Source: Flavobacterium piscisymbiosum (GTDB taxonomy: Bacteria; Bacteroidota; Bacteroidia; Flavobacteriales; Flavobacteriaceae). Taken from it: a stretch of 64,000 nucleotides of DNA. The stretch lies in the NCBI RefSeq assembly GCF_020905295.1, contig NZ_JAJJMM010000001.1, forward strand, positions 5,704,001-5,768,000. Direction: 5' to 3'. The notes below the pieces were generated by a model. That model had not been told where the DNA came from. It saw nothing but the letters and a program-made list of their open reading frames with translations, and made no database searches. Positions within the stretch are counted from its first letter, which is position 1, and the number at the start of each line of letters is the position of its first letter. Shown piece by piece: positions 34,779-43,209 of the stretch. The position numbers and the translations under genes are program-made.

Positions 34779-35348
34779 TTAATATATTCTTAATTCTTTA
34801 CTTCCTTTAGGCATCATAATATTCACTTTGGTATTGACTGTTTCTTTACCAAAAATAAATGTATTGACAGGCGAACTATTGGGTCTCATTTCTTCGATTT
34901 CTGCTCTTGTTCCATAAAACAAAGCGCCACTAGGACAAACAGTTGCACACATTGGTTTTTTACCCACACTTGTTCTATCGTAACACATGGTACATTTCAT
35001 CATCAAATCGTACTCTTCCATTTTTTTAGGAACTCCAAACGGACATGCCATTACACAATTTGAACAGCCTATACATCTTTCTGTATTTGCAGTATGAACA
35101 ACTCCAAATTCGTCCTGAGAAATGGCGTCAGCTGGACAAACATTAGCACAAACCGGATCTTCGCAATGCATACAAACCTGAACAGTTGTCTGAATTGTTG
35201 AAGAACGTTCTACATAATTCACACTTATTAATGATTCCTGCCCATTCGTTTCGCATTCTGCACAAGCCATTTCACAGGCTTTGCAGCCAATGCAGCGTTG
35301 CAGATCTACAAAAAACTCTTCGTTTTTATTGAAATTAGTTAAATTCAT
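34779..35348 (-). CDS. Four-cluster [4Fe-4S] ferredoxin subunit
   Basis: A 189-residue electron-transfer subunit of the NrfC/DmsB/PsrB family. Four Cys groups are visible: [45 protein letters not shown] and [16 protein letters not shown], 16 cysteines for four [4Fe-4S] clusters. It would pass electrons from the cytochrome b or Rieske subunits to the molybdopterin subunit encoded just upstream (20 nt). No signal peptide. Confidence 0.92.
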   Translation of the reverse strand: MNLTNFNKNEEFFVDLQRCIGCKACEMACAECETNGQESLISVNYVERSSTIQTTVQVCMHCEDPVCANVCPADAISQDEFGVVHTANTERCIGCSNCVMACPFGVPKKMEEYDLMMKCTMCYDRTSVGKKPMCATVCPSGALFYGTRAEIEEMRPNSSPVNTFIFGKETVNTKVNIMMPKGSKELRIY

Positions 35349-35367
35349 CGTGTCATTTTTTTATAGA

Positions 35368-37584
35368 TTAAACACTTGCATAAGCTTCAGATTCATTAGA
35401 TGGCGGTGCTATTGTTCCTTGCGGATGTAATTCACACGCACAAACTTTAAATTCCGGCATTTTAGAAACCGGATCTAAAGTGCCTATTGTTAGTTGATTT
35501 GCCGATTTGATCCCTGGCCAGTGGTAAGGAATAAAAACGGTATCTTTTCTAATAGTCTCCACAATATTGGCTGGAAAAAGCCCTTCACCTCTTCTTGTTG
35601 CGACACGAACTAATTCTCGTTGTTTGATTCCGTATTTAGCAGCAAGTTCGGGATGAATTTCTACCATTGGTTCAGGAAACTGATCTACGAGTTTACCAAT
35701 TCTTCGGGTTTGTGTTCCGCTTAAATATTGAGAAACAACGCGTCCCGTAGTAAGCGTTATTGGGTATTCGTCATCTGTAACCTCACTAGGCAATCTGTAA
35801 GGTGCCGGATTAAAATGCGCTTTCTTATCCGGAGTACAAAATACTTTGTCTTCCCATAATCTAGGTGTTCCCGGATGATCGTCTGTAGGACATGGCCAGA
35901 ATACTCCCATATTATCTTCTATCTTTTTATAAGATATTCCAAAATAATTTGCTGTTCCACCTTTAGAAGCGACACGTAATTCATTGAAAATCGCTTCACT
36001 ATTTTCGTATGTAAATTTATCTTCTTCACCCAATCTTTTAGCCAATTCTAAAAAGATAGAGGTATCTGTTCTTGCATCTCCCGGGGGAGTTACCGCCTGA
36101 CGAATTCGAATCACACGACCTTCTGCTGAAGTTGTGGTTCCTTCTTCTTCTTCCTGTAAAGATCCTGCAAGAACAATATCTGCATGGCGGGCAGTTTCAT
36201 TCAAGAAGAAATCAATACAAACATAAAATTCCAGTTTTTCAAGTGCTTCACGCACATAACTGTTGTTCGGTAATGATACTAACGGGTTGAAACAAATAGA
36301 AAGTAAACCTTTGATTTCTCCTCGATGAATGGCATCAATAATTTCATAAGCCGACAGGCCTTTTCCAGGCATATCTTTTTCGTCGATTCCCCAAACTTCT
36401 GATATGTATTTACGATGTTCCGGATTTTCGATATCTCTGTTACCAGGCAATTGATCGCACTTATGTCCGTGCTCTCTTCCTCCTTGTCCATTTCCTTGTC
36501 CGGTTATTGTGGCATATCCGCAATACGGTTTACCCAATCTGCCTGTTGCCAGAACTAAATTGATACAGCCTACTACATTATCAACTCCTTTAGTATGTTG
36601 CTCGATTCCGCGTGCGTGAAGTAAGAAACTCGTTTTTGCTTTTCCCCATAATTCGGCAGCAGCTTTAATCTTTTCTTTATCAATACCCGTAATTTCTTCT
36701 GCCCATTCTAAAGTGTTGTCTTTTACAGCATCAATTGTTTCCTGAAAACCTGAAGTATAATTGTCTATAAAATCGTGATCCAGCATATCGTGATCTACGA
36801 GATATTTTAGCATAGCACCATATAAAGCAGAATCTGTTCCCGGTTTTACATCAAGGTGAATGTCAGCAGTTCTTGCCAATGGAATCATCCTTGGATCGAT
36901 AACAATTAATTTTGCTCCGCGATCTCTGGCTTTCCAAATCCAATGTGTTAATGTTGGAAAAGTTTCACTAATATTTGCTCCGGCAACTATAATTACCTCA
37001 GCATGTTCTAAATCTGAATAATTGTTGGAAGCACGATCTAAACCAAAAGCTTTTTTATTTCCGGCACCCGCACTTACCATGCAAAGTCTTCCGTTATAAT
37101 CCAGATTTCTAGTTTTTAATGCAACACGGGCAAATTTTCCTACCAGATAACTTTTTTCATTTGTTAACGATACTCCTGATAGCATTCCAAACGCATGCTT
37201 ACCGTATTTTTCCTGAATTCTTTTGATTTCAGATACGGTTTTATCCATTGCTTCATCCCACGTAGTTTTCTCAAATCCTTTTCCTTCTACTCTTTTTAAA
37301 GGATGTAAAAGACGGTCAGGGTGATTGTTTTGCAAATAACGCTGTACCCCTTTCGGACATAAACGTCCTTCATTAAAAGGAAATTCCATCCAGGGTTCAA
37401 AACCTACTACTTTATTTTCTTTCACCAATAATTGAATACCACATTGCATTCCGCAAAAACAACAATGCGTTTTTACTACATCATCTGGTTCATCTCTACC
37501 TACATAACCATCTTTTGGTGCATAATTTAAATGCGGTCCAAAATCTTCAATAATCTTTTCGGTTGATACGGGTAATTTTGCCAT
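35368..37584 (-). CDS. Molybdopterin oxidoreductase, second nitrate-reductase-like catalytic subunit
   Basis: A 738-residue bis-MGD enzyme of the NarB/NasA/NapA/Fdh group. The N-terminal cluster is [10 protein letters not shown] ... CPKG (about residues 41-85), followed by domains with [40 protein letters not shown] and a C-terminal [18 protein letters not shown] beta-barrel region. No Tat signal is present, so it is predicted cytoplasmic. Neighbours (two NarK transporters, cytochrome b, ferredoxin, Rieske) make quinol-linked nitrate reduction the best guess; a different oxyanion or formate cannot be excluded without an active-site alignment. Confidence 0.85.
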   Translation of the reverse strand: MAKLPVSTEKIIEDFGPHLNYAPKDGYVGRDEPDDVVKTHCCFCGMQCGIQLLVKENKVVGFEPWMEFPFNEGRLCPKGVQRYLQNNHPDRLLHPLKRVEGKGFEKTTWDEAMDKTVSEIKRIQEKYGKHAFGMLSGVSLTNEKSYLVGKFARVALKTRNLDYNGRLCMVSAGAGNKKAFGLDRASNNYSDLEHAEVIIVAGANISETFPTLTHWIWKARDRGAKLIVIDPRMIPLARTADIHLDVKPGTDSALYGAMLKYLVDHDMLDHDFIDNYTSGFQETIDAVKDNTLEWAEEITGIDKEKIKAAAELWGKAKTSFLLHARGIEQHTKGVDNVVGCINLVLATGRLGKPYCGYATITGQGNGQGGREHGHKCDQLPGNRDIENPEHRKYISEVWGIDEKDMPGKGLSAYEIIDAIHRGEIKGLLSICFNPLVSLPNNSYVREALEKLEFYVCIDFFLNETARHADIVLAGSLQEEEEGTTTSAEGRVIRIRQAVTPPGDARTDTSIFLELAKRLGEEDKFTYENSEAIFNELRVASKGGTANYFGISYKKIEDNMGVFWPCPTDDHPGTPRLWEDKVFCTPDKKAHFNPAPYRLPSEVTDDEYPITLTTGRVVSQYLSGTQTRRIGKLVDQFPEPMVEIHPELAAKYGIKQRELVRVATRRGEGLFPANIVETIRKDTVFIPYHWPGIKSANQLTIGTLDPVSKMPEFKVCACELHPQGTIAPPSNESEAYASV

Positions 37585-37603
37585 GTCTTTATTTTGTTTT
37601 ATT

Positions 37604-37735
37604 TTGTTTCAGGTTTATTTTTTTTGTTTCAAGTTTTTTGTTTCAGGTTTCAAGTTCACACTTTGTGTAGACTTTGGTTTATAGATATGCTATAGTAACC
37701 TGAAACAAAAAACTAAACTTGAAACCTGAAACTCT
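37604..37735. repeat. Inverted GAAACCTGAAAC repeat tract
   Basis: TTGTTTCAGGTTT and TTGTTTCAAGTTT copies (37604-37655) face AACCTGAAACAAAAA and AACTTGAAACCTGAAAC copies (37698-37732), making an inverted tract between the cytochrome b and molybdopterin genes. It may form a hairpin in the operon message. Confidence 0.6.
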
Positions 37736-37741
37736 TTTTTT

Positions 37742-38794
37742 TTATCCAAATAAGCTTCCGCCACTATCTAATCTTGCTTTTAGGTGTGCTTTTGCTAAGC
37801 GTGATCTTTTTCCTTCAGGACTTAAATCAAGGTGCGATGTACCATCTTCATGTGTAAAATCAAAACCTAATTGTTTGGTCACAATTTTTAAATCATCGAT
37901 ATGAAGTTTGGTAGCAAATTCTTCTCGTGTATGCGGACAAACTGCCATTCCCTTTTTCATTCCTTCTTTTTTATAAATATGAGCTCCAATCTGTGCCGGA
38001 CGCTGAATGATGTGGAAGAATTTTCCAAACGGAATCCAGATCAAAAACATAATTACCGTTACAGCATGAATTACAGCTAAGAAGTCATACGCAAATCCTT
38101 TCATAAACTGATAAGAATAAGTAAGACACAATCCCGTAACTGATATTGCAATCAATAAAATTAGAGGCAATAAATCTCCTTCAAAGGTTTGGGTTGCAAT
38201 TAAGCCTGGATTTGTCAATCTTCTTCTTAAGTAATAAACAGATCCGAATATTACCAGCCATGAAGACCAGTTTAAGGCGTGAAAAATCAAAAAAGCCATC
38301 ACAGATCCAATTTGAAAATCCATCATTTTAAATCCAAAAAAATGAGCTTCATAAACCGAGATTGAATCTTGTGCCAATGTAAAATGAATCCATCCAAATG
38401 TAAGCGGGATTGTTATTGCAAAAGCAGATAAACAGCCTAACGCAATACAAAAGTGTGCCGCCCAACGGTATTTACTTCTGGGATAAATGAATTTTTGCAC
38501 TACAATATTCCCTACTGTTTCTTTACCTAAAAACCACATATGAGAAAATATTTTTCCCGTAAATAGAAATTTAATACTACGTTTGAAATACATCCATGTT
38601 GGCGGACGCTGCAGCCACACAGAGTAACGATAAACTATTCCGAAGAAAGCGAATACGGTTCCGAAGAGATAAGTTACAAGCGCCGCATCAAAATTTTGTA
38701 ATTGTCGGGATCCGTAAAACACAAGCACTATAGTTAATGCAGATACGAGGGTTGTAACAAGTAAAGCTTTGGTATTAAATGTTTTATTTTTCAT
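37742..38794 (-). CDS. NarI-like membrane cytochrome b subunit
   Basis: A 350-residue protein with about six transmembrane helices (residues roughly 10-28, 36-60, 115-140, 165-190, 210-230, 240-262) and a soluble C-terminal tail of about 75 residues. Histidines placed in or near helices (WAAHF, WIHF, FHALNW, AVIHAV, KFFHIIQRP) suit two b hemes, as in NarI/DsrM-type quinol oxidases. Such proteins are sometimes mislabelled as MFS transporters. It would oxidise menaquinol and feed the molybdopterin subunit downstream (the gap carries an inverted repeat). Confidence 0.75.
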   Translation of the reverse strand: MKNKTFNTKALLVTTLVSALTIVLVFYGSRQLQNFDAALVTYLFGTVFAFFGIVYRYSVWLQRPPTWMYFKRSIKFLFTGKIFSHMWFLGKETVGNIVVQKFIYPRSKYRWAAHFCIALGCLSAFAITIPLTFGWIHFTLAQDSISVYEAHFFGFKMMDFQIGSVMAFLIFHALNWSSWLVIFGSVYYLRRRLTNPGLIATQTFEGDLLPLILLIAISVTGLCLTYSYQFMKGFAYDFLAVIHAVTVIMFLIWIPFGKFFHIIQRPAQIGAHIYKKEGMKKGMAVCPHTREEFATKLHIDDLKIVTKQLGFDFTHEDGTSHLDLSPEGKRSRLAKAHLKARLDSGGSLFG

Positions 38795-38821
38795 CCTTAA
38801 TTTTTATTTAATGATTACTCC

Positions 38822-40414
38822 TTAACTTGGTTTCTCACAACCTTTACGATTATAGAACCACCAATTGATACCTGTAGCTAATATAGTAAAAATAGCAACA
38901 CCAATAAAGAATTGATTTACAGTACCATTAGCAGAAAGATTATTTCCAATTAGCTTAGAGAATATAAACGGACCAAATGCTGCAATTGCTGCTGTCCATC
39001 CTATAACTCCAGCTGCCTGACGTTGGTTTTCAGCAAAAATAATTGGGTATTGTCTAAATGTTCCCGCATTTCCAATTCCTGTAAAGAAGAACATTCCAAG
39101 AATTACAGCTACAAACATTGGGAACTGATCCATACTTGTTGGCGCTACCAATCCCTGAGTTACTAATAATATAGCTCCAGCCAAAATTCCCAGACCTGTA
39201 ATTGTAGTAAGTATAGCTCCACCCACTTTATCGGCAACAAAACCAAAAGCAATTCTACTTGCAGATCCAATAAGAGGACCATAGAATGCATACACTAAAG
39301 GATCCGGTGCATTAGGGAAATCTCCATATAAAAACTTAATCATTAAAGGGAAAGCTGCAGATAAACCTGCAAATGTTCCAAAAGTCATTACATACGTAAT
39401 GGTACAATACCAAGTATGTTTATTAGAGAAAATATCCATTTGTTCTTTAATAGATGCTTTCATTGGAATACTTTTTAGGTAAAACCAGCTTATAATAGAT
39501 AGTATTATTAAAAAAGGTGCAAACCAGAATGCGGCAGACTGCAGGTATATTTCTTTGTTTTTAACAGCGCCATTATCCGGGCTAAGATCATTCAATATTT
39601 TCTCAGCCATTTTTGGGTTAGCATTTGCAATCGCTTTTGCTTTTGCTTTTACCGGTAATGAAGTAAAAAGAGCCACCTTATCATCAGATTGTATTGATGT
39701 TGCAACTGAATCAATTACGTTTTTCTTTACGTTTGATAAAATCTTAGTCTGAACCTCGGCATTAAGAGCTGCAAAAACTTGTTTTTGTTTTTCGATACTT
39801 GTATTTTGGAAAACAGTTATTGTTTCTTTAGGATCAATGCTTGTAAAAACTGAAGCCGCTCCATAAATACCAACACTAAGAACAAGTGGAGTAACAAATT
39901 GAGCTACTGAAACCCCAAAATTTCCAATTCCCGCTTGTATTCCCAATGCTGTACCTTTAAGTCTCTTAGGAAAAAATAAACTTGTACTTGGCATGTAAGA
40001 TGAGAAATCACCTCCACCAAAACCAGTTGTAAAAGCTAATACTGCAAATACCCAAAACGGAGTATTTACATCCATTACTGCAAAACCAATACCTATTACG
40101 GGAATTAATTTAATTGCTGTAGCAAAAGAAACTACATGTCGCGTACCAAAAATTGGTAATATAAAAGTGTGTATGATTCGTAGAAAACCTGCTGATAAAC
40201 CAGGAATTGCTGTTAACCAAAAAAGCTGATCTTTAGAAAAATTAAATCCCAGTCCTGGCAATTTAACTGCTATTACACTCATCATAAACCAAGAGGCGAA
40301 TGATAATAATAATGTTATAGTTGTTATTGTTAATGTTTTCCAGGCAATTTTACTTCCGGTAGAACTCCAAAATACATCATCTTCGGGGTCCCATTTGTCT
40401 AACCAAGTTTTCAT
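38822..40414 (-). CDS. NarK-type nitrate/nitrite transporter with helical insert (copy 2)
   Basis: A 530-residue MFS protein with NarK signature TTGFGGGDFSSYMPSTSLFF and GTALGIQAGIGNFGVSVAQF, plus GIGNAGTFRQYP in the second half. It is long for the family because of an approximately 95-residue hydrophilic segment (about 193-288, IEKQKQVFAALNAEVQTKIL and VKAKAKAIANANPKM) between the two six-helix halves, predicted alpha-helical. It differs clearly from the other two NarK copies and is adjacent to one of them, recalling NarK1-NarK2 pairs of denitrifiers. 28 nt from the next gene in the operon. Confidence 0.9.
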   Translation of the reverse strand: MKTWLDKWDPEDDVFWSSTGSKIAWKTLTITTITLLLSFASWFMMSVIAVKLPGLGFNFSKDQLFWLTAIPGLSAGFLRIIHTFILPIFGTRHVVSFATAIKLIPVIGIGFAVMDVNTPFWVFAVLAFTTGFGGGDFSSYMPSTSLFFPKRLKGTALGIQAGIGNFGVSVAQFVTPLVLSVGIYGAASVFTSIDPKETITVFQNTSIEKQKQVFAALNAEVQTKILSNVKKNVIDSVATSIQSDDKVALFTSLPVKAKAKAIANANPKMAEKILNDLSPDNGAVKNKEIYLQSAAFWFAPFLIILSIISWFYLKSIPMKASIKEQMDIFSNKHTWYCTITYVMTFGTFAGLSAAFPLMIKFLYGDFPNAPDPLVYAFYGPLIGSASRIAFGFVADKVGGAILTTITGLGILAGAILLVTQGLVAPTSMDQFPMFVAVILGMFFFTGIGNAGTFRQYPIIFAENQRQAAGVIGWTAAIAAFGPFIFSKLIGNNLSANGTVNQFFIGVAIFTILATGINWWFYNRKGCEKPS

Positions 40415-40442
40415 ATTTGTATATTTATTAAATTATTTGTTA

Positions 40443-41918
40443 TTAATGATTGTCTTCTATATGTCTGTTGAAATTGGGAGATTTTGTTCGCATTACATTT
40501 ATAATTGTTCGGTGCATCCAAAGCAAACAAAGAACAGAAATGACGAAAATAAATATCCATGAGCTGGTCCAGAGTCCGGTATAATTAAGTAAGTAACCAA
40601 AGATAATAGGCCCCACAAATCCGCCCAAACCACCTATTAAACCAACCATTCCTCCTACAACACCTACTTCATTAGGAAAATATTCCGGTATATGTTTGTA
40701 AACAGCCGCTTTACCAATTCCCCAAGAAATACCAATAAGAATTACCAATATCACGTACACCCAAAGATTTGCACTAAACTTAATTTGTGTAATACCCTGA
40801 GCCAATAGTTCTTTCTTTTTTACTTCCTGATTTTGTTTTACAACAATTTCCTGCCAGGAGTTTTTCACCGGGAAAATAGCTGTTTCGTGATCTTCTGAAG
40901 TTTCTTTTTGACTGATTTTATGCACTTTACCATTTACAACTATTGCATCTGCAGCAATTTCAGTGACTACCCCATTATTAGTTGCCAGAACTCCGGGTCC
41001 TGCTGTAAAGATTTCCATTTTAGGGAACATTAGTAAAAAACTAATTATTATTGATGATCCCAGTACCCAGTACATTACTTTTCTTGCTCCAAACTTGTCT
41101 GATAAGTATCCTCCAAATGCTCTGACAATTCCGGATGGTAAGCTAAACATGGTTGCAAACATTCCTCCCATTACTAGTGAAGTATGATAAACGTTCATGA
41201 AATTTGGCACTAACCATTGCGAATACGCTACAAAGCATCCAAAGATTAAAAAATAATAAGCTCCAAATCTCCAAACTCTCATGTTTTTAAGAGGAGACAT
41301 TAACTCTTTCATTGTTTTTGAAACACCAGGATTGACTTTGTTTTTAGCAAAAACAATAAAAAGCAATCCTATAAGTACTAATACGGAGGCATAAATAACA
41401 GGCAGCATTTTCCATCCATTAACAGGATCTGTTTCTGAAAAATTATTTAATAAAGTGGGCGCAACAAAAGTGGTAATTGCAGCTCCTGCATTTCCCATTC
41501 CAAAAATACCTAAAGCCCTACCCTGCCAATTTTTGGGATACCAGATAGAGGTATATCCAATTCCAACTGCAAAGCTTGTACCTACTAAGCCAAAGAAAAA
41601 ACTTAGAACAGCAAAACTCCAAAAAGAGTTAGCGAAAGGAAGAAGAAAAAGCGGAATGGAACATAATAACAGCAAGACAGAAAATATAATTTTACCACCA
41701 TATTTATCTGTTAAAATACCAATGGGAAGTCTAAAAATAGAACCTGATAAAATAGGGATTCCAAGTAACCAGCCTGTTTCGACAACCGTCCAGTTGAAAA
41801 TTCCTTTATCAACCAGATAAGTAACCAGAACTCCATTTAGTGTCCAACAGGCAAAACACACTGAAAAAGCCAGTGTATTTAAAAATAAAATTTTGTGAGA
41901 TTGAGATAGATTATTCAT
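40443..41918 (-). CDS. NarK-type nitrate/nitrite transporter (copy 3, paralogue of copy 1)
   Basis: A 491-residue MFS transporter very similar along its whole length to the protein at 14117-15595 (for example HKILFLNTLAFSVCFACWTL, then GMGNAGAAITTF). It has the same soluble insert before the last helices, with WQEIVVKQNQEVKKKELLAQ near residue 365. It is the first gene of the leftward operon for the second molybdopterin reductase. Its promoter has an FNR-like box and a TAATTTTG -7 box, unlike copy 1, so the two paralogues look differently regulated. Confidence 0.93.
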   Translation of the reverse strand: MNNLSQSHKILFLNTLAFSVCFACWTLNGVLVTYLVDKGIFNWTVVETGWLLGIPILSGSIFRLPIGILTDKYGGKIIFSVLLLLCSIPLFLLPFANSFWSFAVLSFFFGLVGTSFAVGIGYTSIWYPKNWQGRALGIFGMGNAGAAITTFVAPTLLNNFSETDPVNGWKMLPVIYASVLVLIGLLFIVFAKNKVNPGVSKTMKELMSPLKNMRVWRFGAYYFLIFGCFVAYSQWLVPNFMNVYHTSLVMGGMFATMFSLPSGIVRAFGGYLSDKFGARKVMYWVLGSSIIISFLLMFPKMEIFTAGPGVLATNNGVVTEIAADAIVVNGKVHKISQKETSEDHETAIFPVKNSWQEIVVKQNQEVKKKELLAQGITQIKFSANLWVYVILVILIGISWGIGKAAVYKHIPEYFPNEVGVVGGMVGLIGGLGGFVGPIIFGYLLNYTGLWTSSWIFIFVISVLCLLWMHRTIINVMRTKSPNFNRHIEDNH

Positions 41919-41980
41919 ATAAAAATATTAAAATATCTAATTTTAATTATTAATGAGTACTTACTTCCTCAATTACAATG

Positions 41981-41988
41981 CAAAATTA
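41981..41988 (-). promoter_or_regulatory. -7 box of the second nitrate operon
   Basis: TAATTTTG on the minus strand, identical to the -7 box of the porin gene at 15670-15677. Predicted start near 41974, giving a leader of about 55 nt. Confidence 0.65.
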
Positions 41989-42010
41989 GATTGTTAGATT
42001 CTTACAAAAC

Positions 42011-42024
42011 ATGACATATATCAT
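42011..42024. promoter_or_regulatory. FNR-like box of the second nitrate operon
   Basis: ATGAC-ATAT-ATCAT (one mismatch from TGAT-N4-ATCA symmetry) is centred 29.5 bp upstream of the -7 box, the same distance as the perfect box at the porin gene. This matched spacing is the main support. Confidence 0.65.
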
Positions 42025-42676
42025 ATTAAAGACATTCTTATCTTTAATACAAAACAAACAATAACTATCTTATTAACAGATAGTTTAATCAAAAACAGTA
42101 ATGATATTTTTTTTTAAGATGGGGAATTTACAGATTAACAGCACTTTGTAAGTAATCTTAATCTATTTATAATGCTAGACCATTTTTTAATTCTTCTGCC
42201 AAATTCTACAGAATGTGGCTGAAATAGTATCCGTTTTACTTTTATAACAAAAATCAACACAATAAAAATAAGATTTTTTTTGTAGTAAATAACTAACAAT
42301 TAATAATTTAAAAAAAATAAATTACCAAAGTCTACTTTTTTATCCTCAGCCTTTTGTTTTCTACCTGCGTAATTGCTATCATTTTTCTTATAAAATTTAA
42401 AACTTCAGAAAGTCATTTATAATCTGAGAATTACATATCTGATTGTAAATTAGTCAGTATTAGACGTTTTTGAAGCGTTTTTGAATTTACTAAGTTTTTA
42501 AAAACGAGAAAATTAAGTATAAAATACTACATTTTTAATCTGGTACAGACTACTTTATTAACATTTGTTCCAAATTATCAATTAGAAATAAGTATTTGAT
42601 TATCAATAAATTAATTCGTAAATATTACTTTTAAAATTATTTATTTTAGTTTCAATAAAAAAAAAATGAACAAATT

Positions 42677-42707
42677 TTTGGTTTTTATTATATTAAAATT
42701 AACTTTG
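42677..42707 (+). promoter_or_regulatory. susC promoter (first locus)
   Basis: TTTG (42677-42680), 19 bp, then -7 box TAACTTTG (42700-42707), the Bacteroidota promoter layout. The second susC locus has the same boxes and the same 19-bp spacing at 63204-63234. Transcription would start near 42714. Confidence 0.75.
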
Positions 42708-42759
42708 TCTATAGGATTAGTAGAGTATAAAAATATTTGAAACCATAAAGAATTATATT

Positions 42760-42846
42760 TTGAAAACAACCGAAAGCATAGCGTATTACATTCTTCCTAA
42801 AAAATATACTTATAACACAGTCTGTTATATGTGCTTCTGTTGCTAA
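42760..42846 (+). CDS. Cys-rich 28-residue leader peptide (susC locus 1)
   Basis: A TTG-initiated short ORF early in the susC leader, with A at -3. It encodes KTTESI, then ILPKKYTYNT, and ends CYMCFCC before TAA: four Cys in the last seven residues. The second locus (63276-63362) encodes the same 28-codon ORF with no indel, the same stop, and six altered codons: three synonymous (Pro, Thr, last Cys) and three replacements (A to S, Y to F, V to F). Flanking sequence on both sides is clearly less conserved. The pattern fits a translated leader peptide that senses Cys-tRNA supply. An internal ATG would give only MCFCC. Confidence 0.7.
   Translation: MKTTESIAYYILPKKYTYNTVCYMCFCC
42811..42829 (+). 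promoter_or_regulatory. Hairpin inside the leader peptide ORF (locus 1)
   Basis: TATAACA-N5-TGTTATA forms a 7-bp stem just before the MCFCC codons. Both stem arms are identical in locus 2 (63327-63345) while the 5-nt loop differs (CAGTC versus CTTTT), supporting pairing. Confidence 0.6.
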
Positions 42847-43043
42847 TTCTTAGCATTTTTTTCATTTACATTCGAGATCTCTTTTTCATCGATCGATTTA
42901 AAAGACGAAATTTAAAATACACCCACAAAGATTACTTATTGAAATTACAAAAATCTGTTTGATACTTTAATTTGTATCAAAAGGATCGTTGAAACTATAC
43001 CTGTAAATTAAAAAGAAAATAACTAATAACTAAAAAAACAAAG

Positions 43044-43076
43044 ATGAAAAAGATGCAAAATTGTTGCTGTAAATAA
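43044..43076 (+). CDS. Second short leader ORF, MKKMQNCCCK (susC locus 1)
   Basis: A 10-codon ORF with three consecutive Cys codons (43062-43070) ending 5 nt before a strong hairpin. A-rich sequence precedes the ATG. The equivalent place in locus 2 has MTQIPLQNCS (63539-63571), also 10 codons, sharing CAAAATTG (QNC) and also running into the hairpin. Ribosome stalling at the Cys codons would cover the hairpin's 5' arm. Confidence 0.6.
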   Translation: MKKMQNCCCK

Positions 43077-43081
43077 AAAAA

Positions 43082-43131
43082 GCCATTTCTGCGGCAACAG
43101 AAATGGCAAGGCTTAAAGAACATTTATCACT
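43082..43131 (+). promoter_or_regulatory. Conserved leader hairpin and downstream block (susC locus 1)
   Basis: GCCATTTCTG (43082-43091), loop CGGCAA, CAGAAATGGC (43098-43107): a perfect 10-bp stem. It is followed by GCAAGGCTTAAAGAAC and ATTTATCACT (43106-43131). Locus 2 has the same loop and block with one base change, and its stem shows a compensatory change (C-G pair 43084/43105 becomes T-A 63572/63593). No T run follows, so it is not an intrinsic terminator. A further small hairpin (AGTTGA / TCAACT, 43153-43168) lies before susC. Confidence 0.7.
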
Positions 43132-43209
43132 AAATCAAGAATACCATTAGAGAGTTGAAAAATCAACTTTCAAGGCTTCTTGTTAATTACTTAAAACCAG
43201 TACAAAGAA

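Larger units (their letters stand above)
41919..43209. other. 1.29-kb divergent intergenic region: narK promoter and long susC leader
   Basis: The left 110 bp hold the leftward narK promoter. From about 42110 to 42650 I see only AT-rich sequence without a supported gene. From 42677 on lies the susC promoter and a leader of about 500 nt whose parts (two short ORFs, hairpins and a conserved block) are listed separately. TTTGATAC / GTATCAAA (42958-42965, 42974-42981) is an extra 8-bp hairpin in the leader. Confidence 0.7.

Noticed and set aside
43082..43131. Known riboswitch (SAM, cobalamin, TPP) for the conserved susC leader block
   Set aside because: None of the core consensus strings of those classes was recognised; the block remains unassigned.
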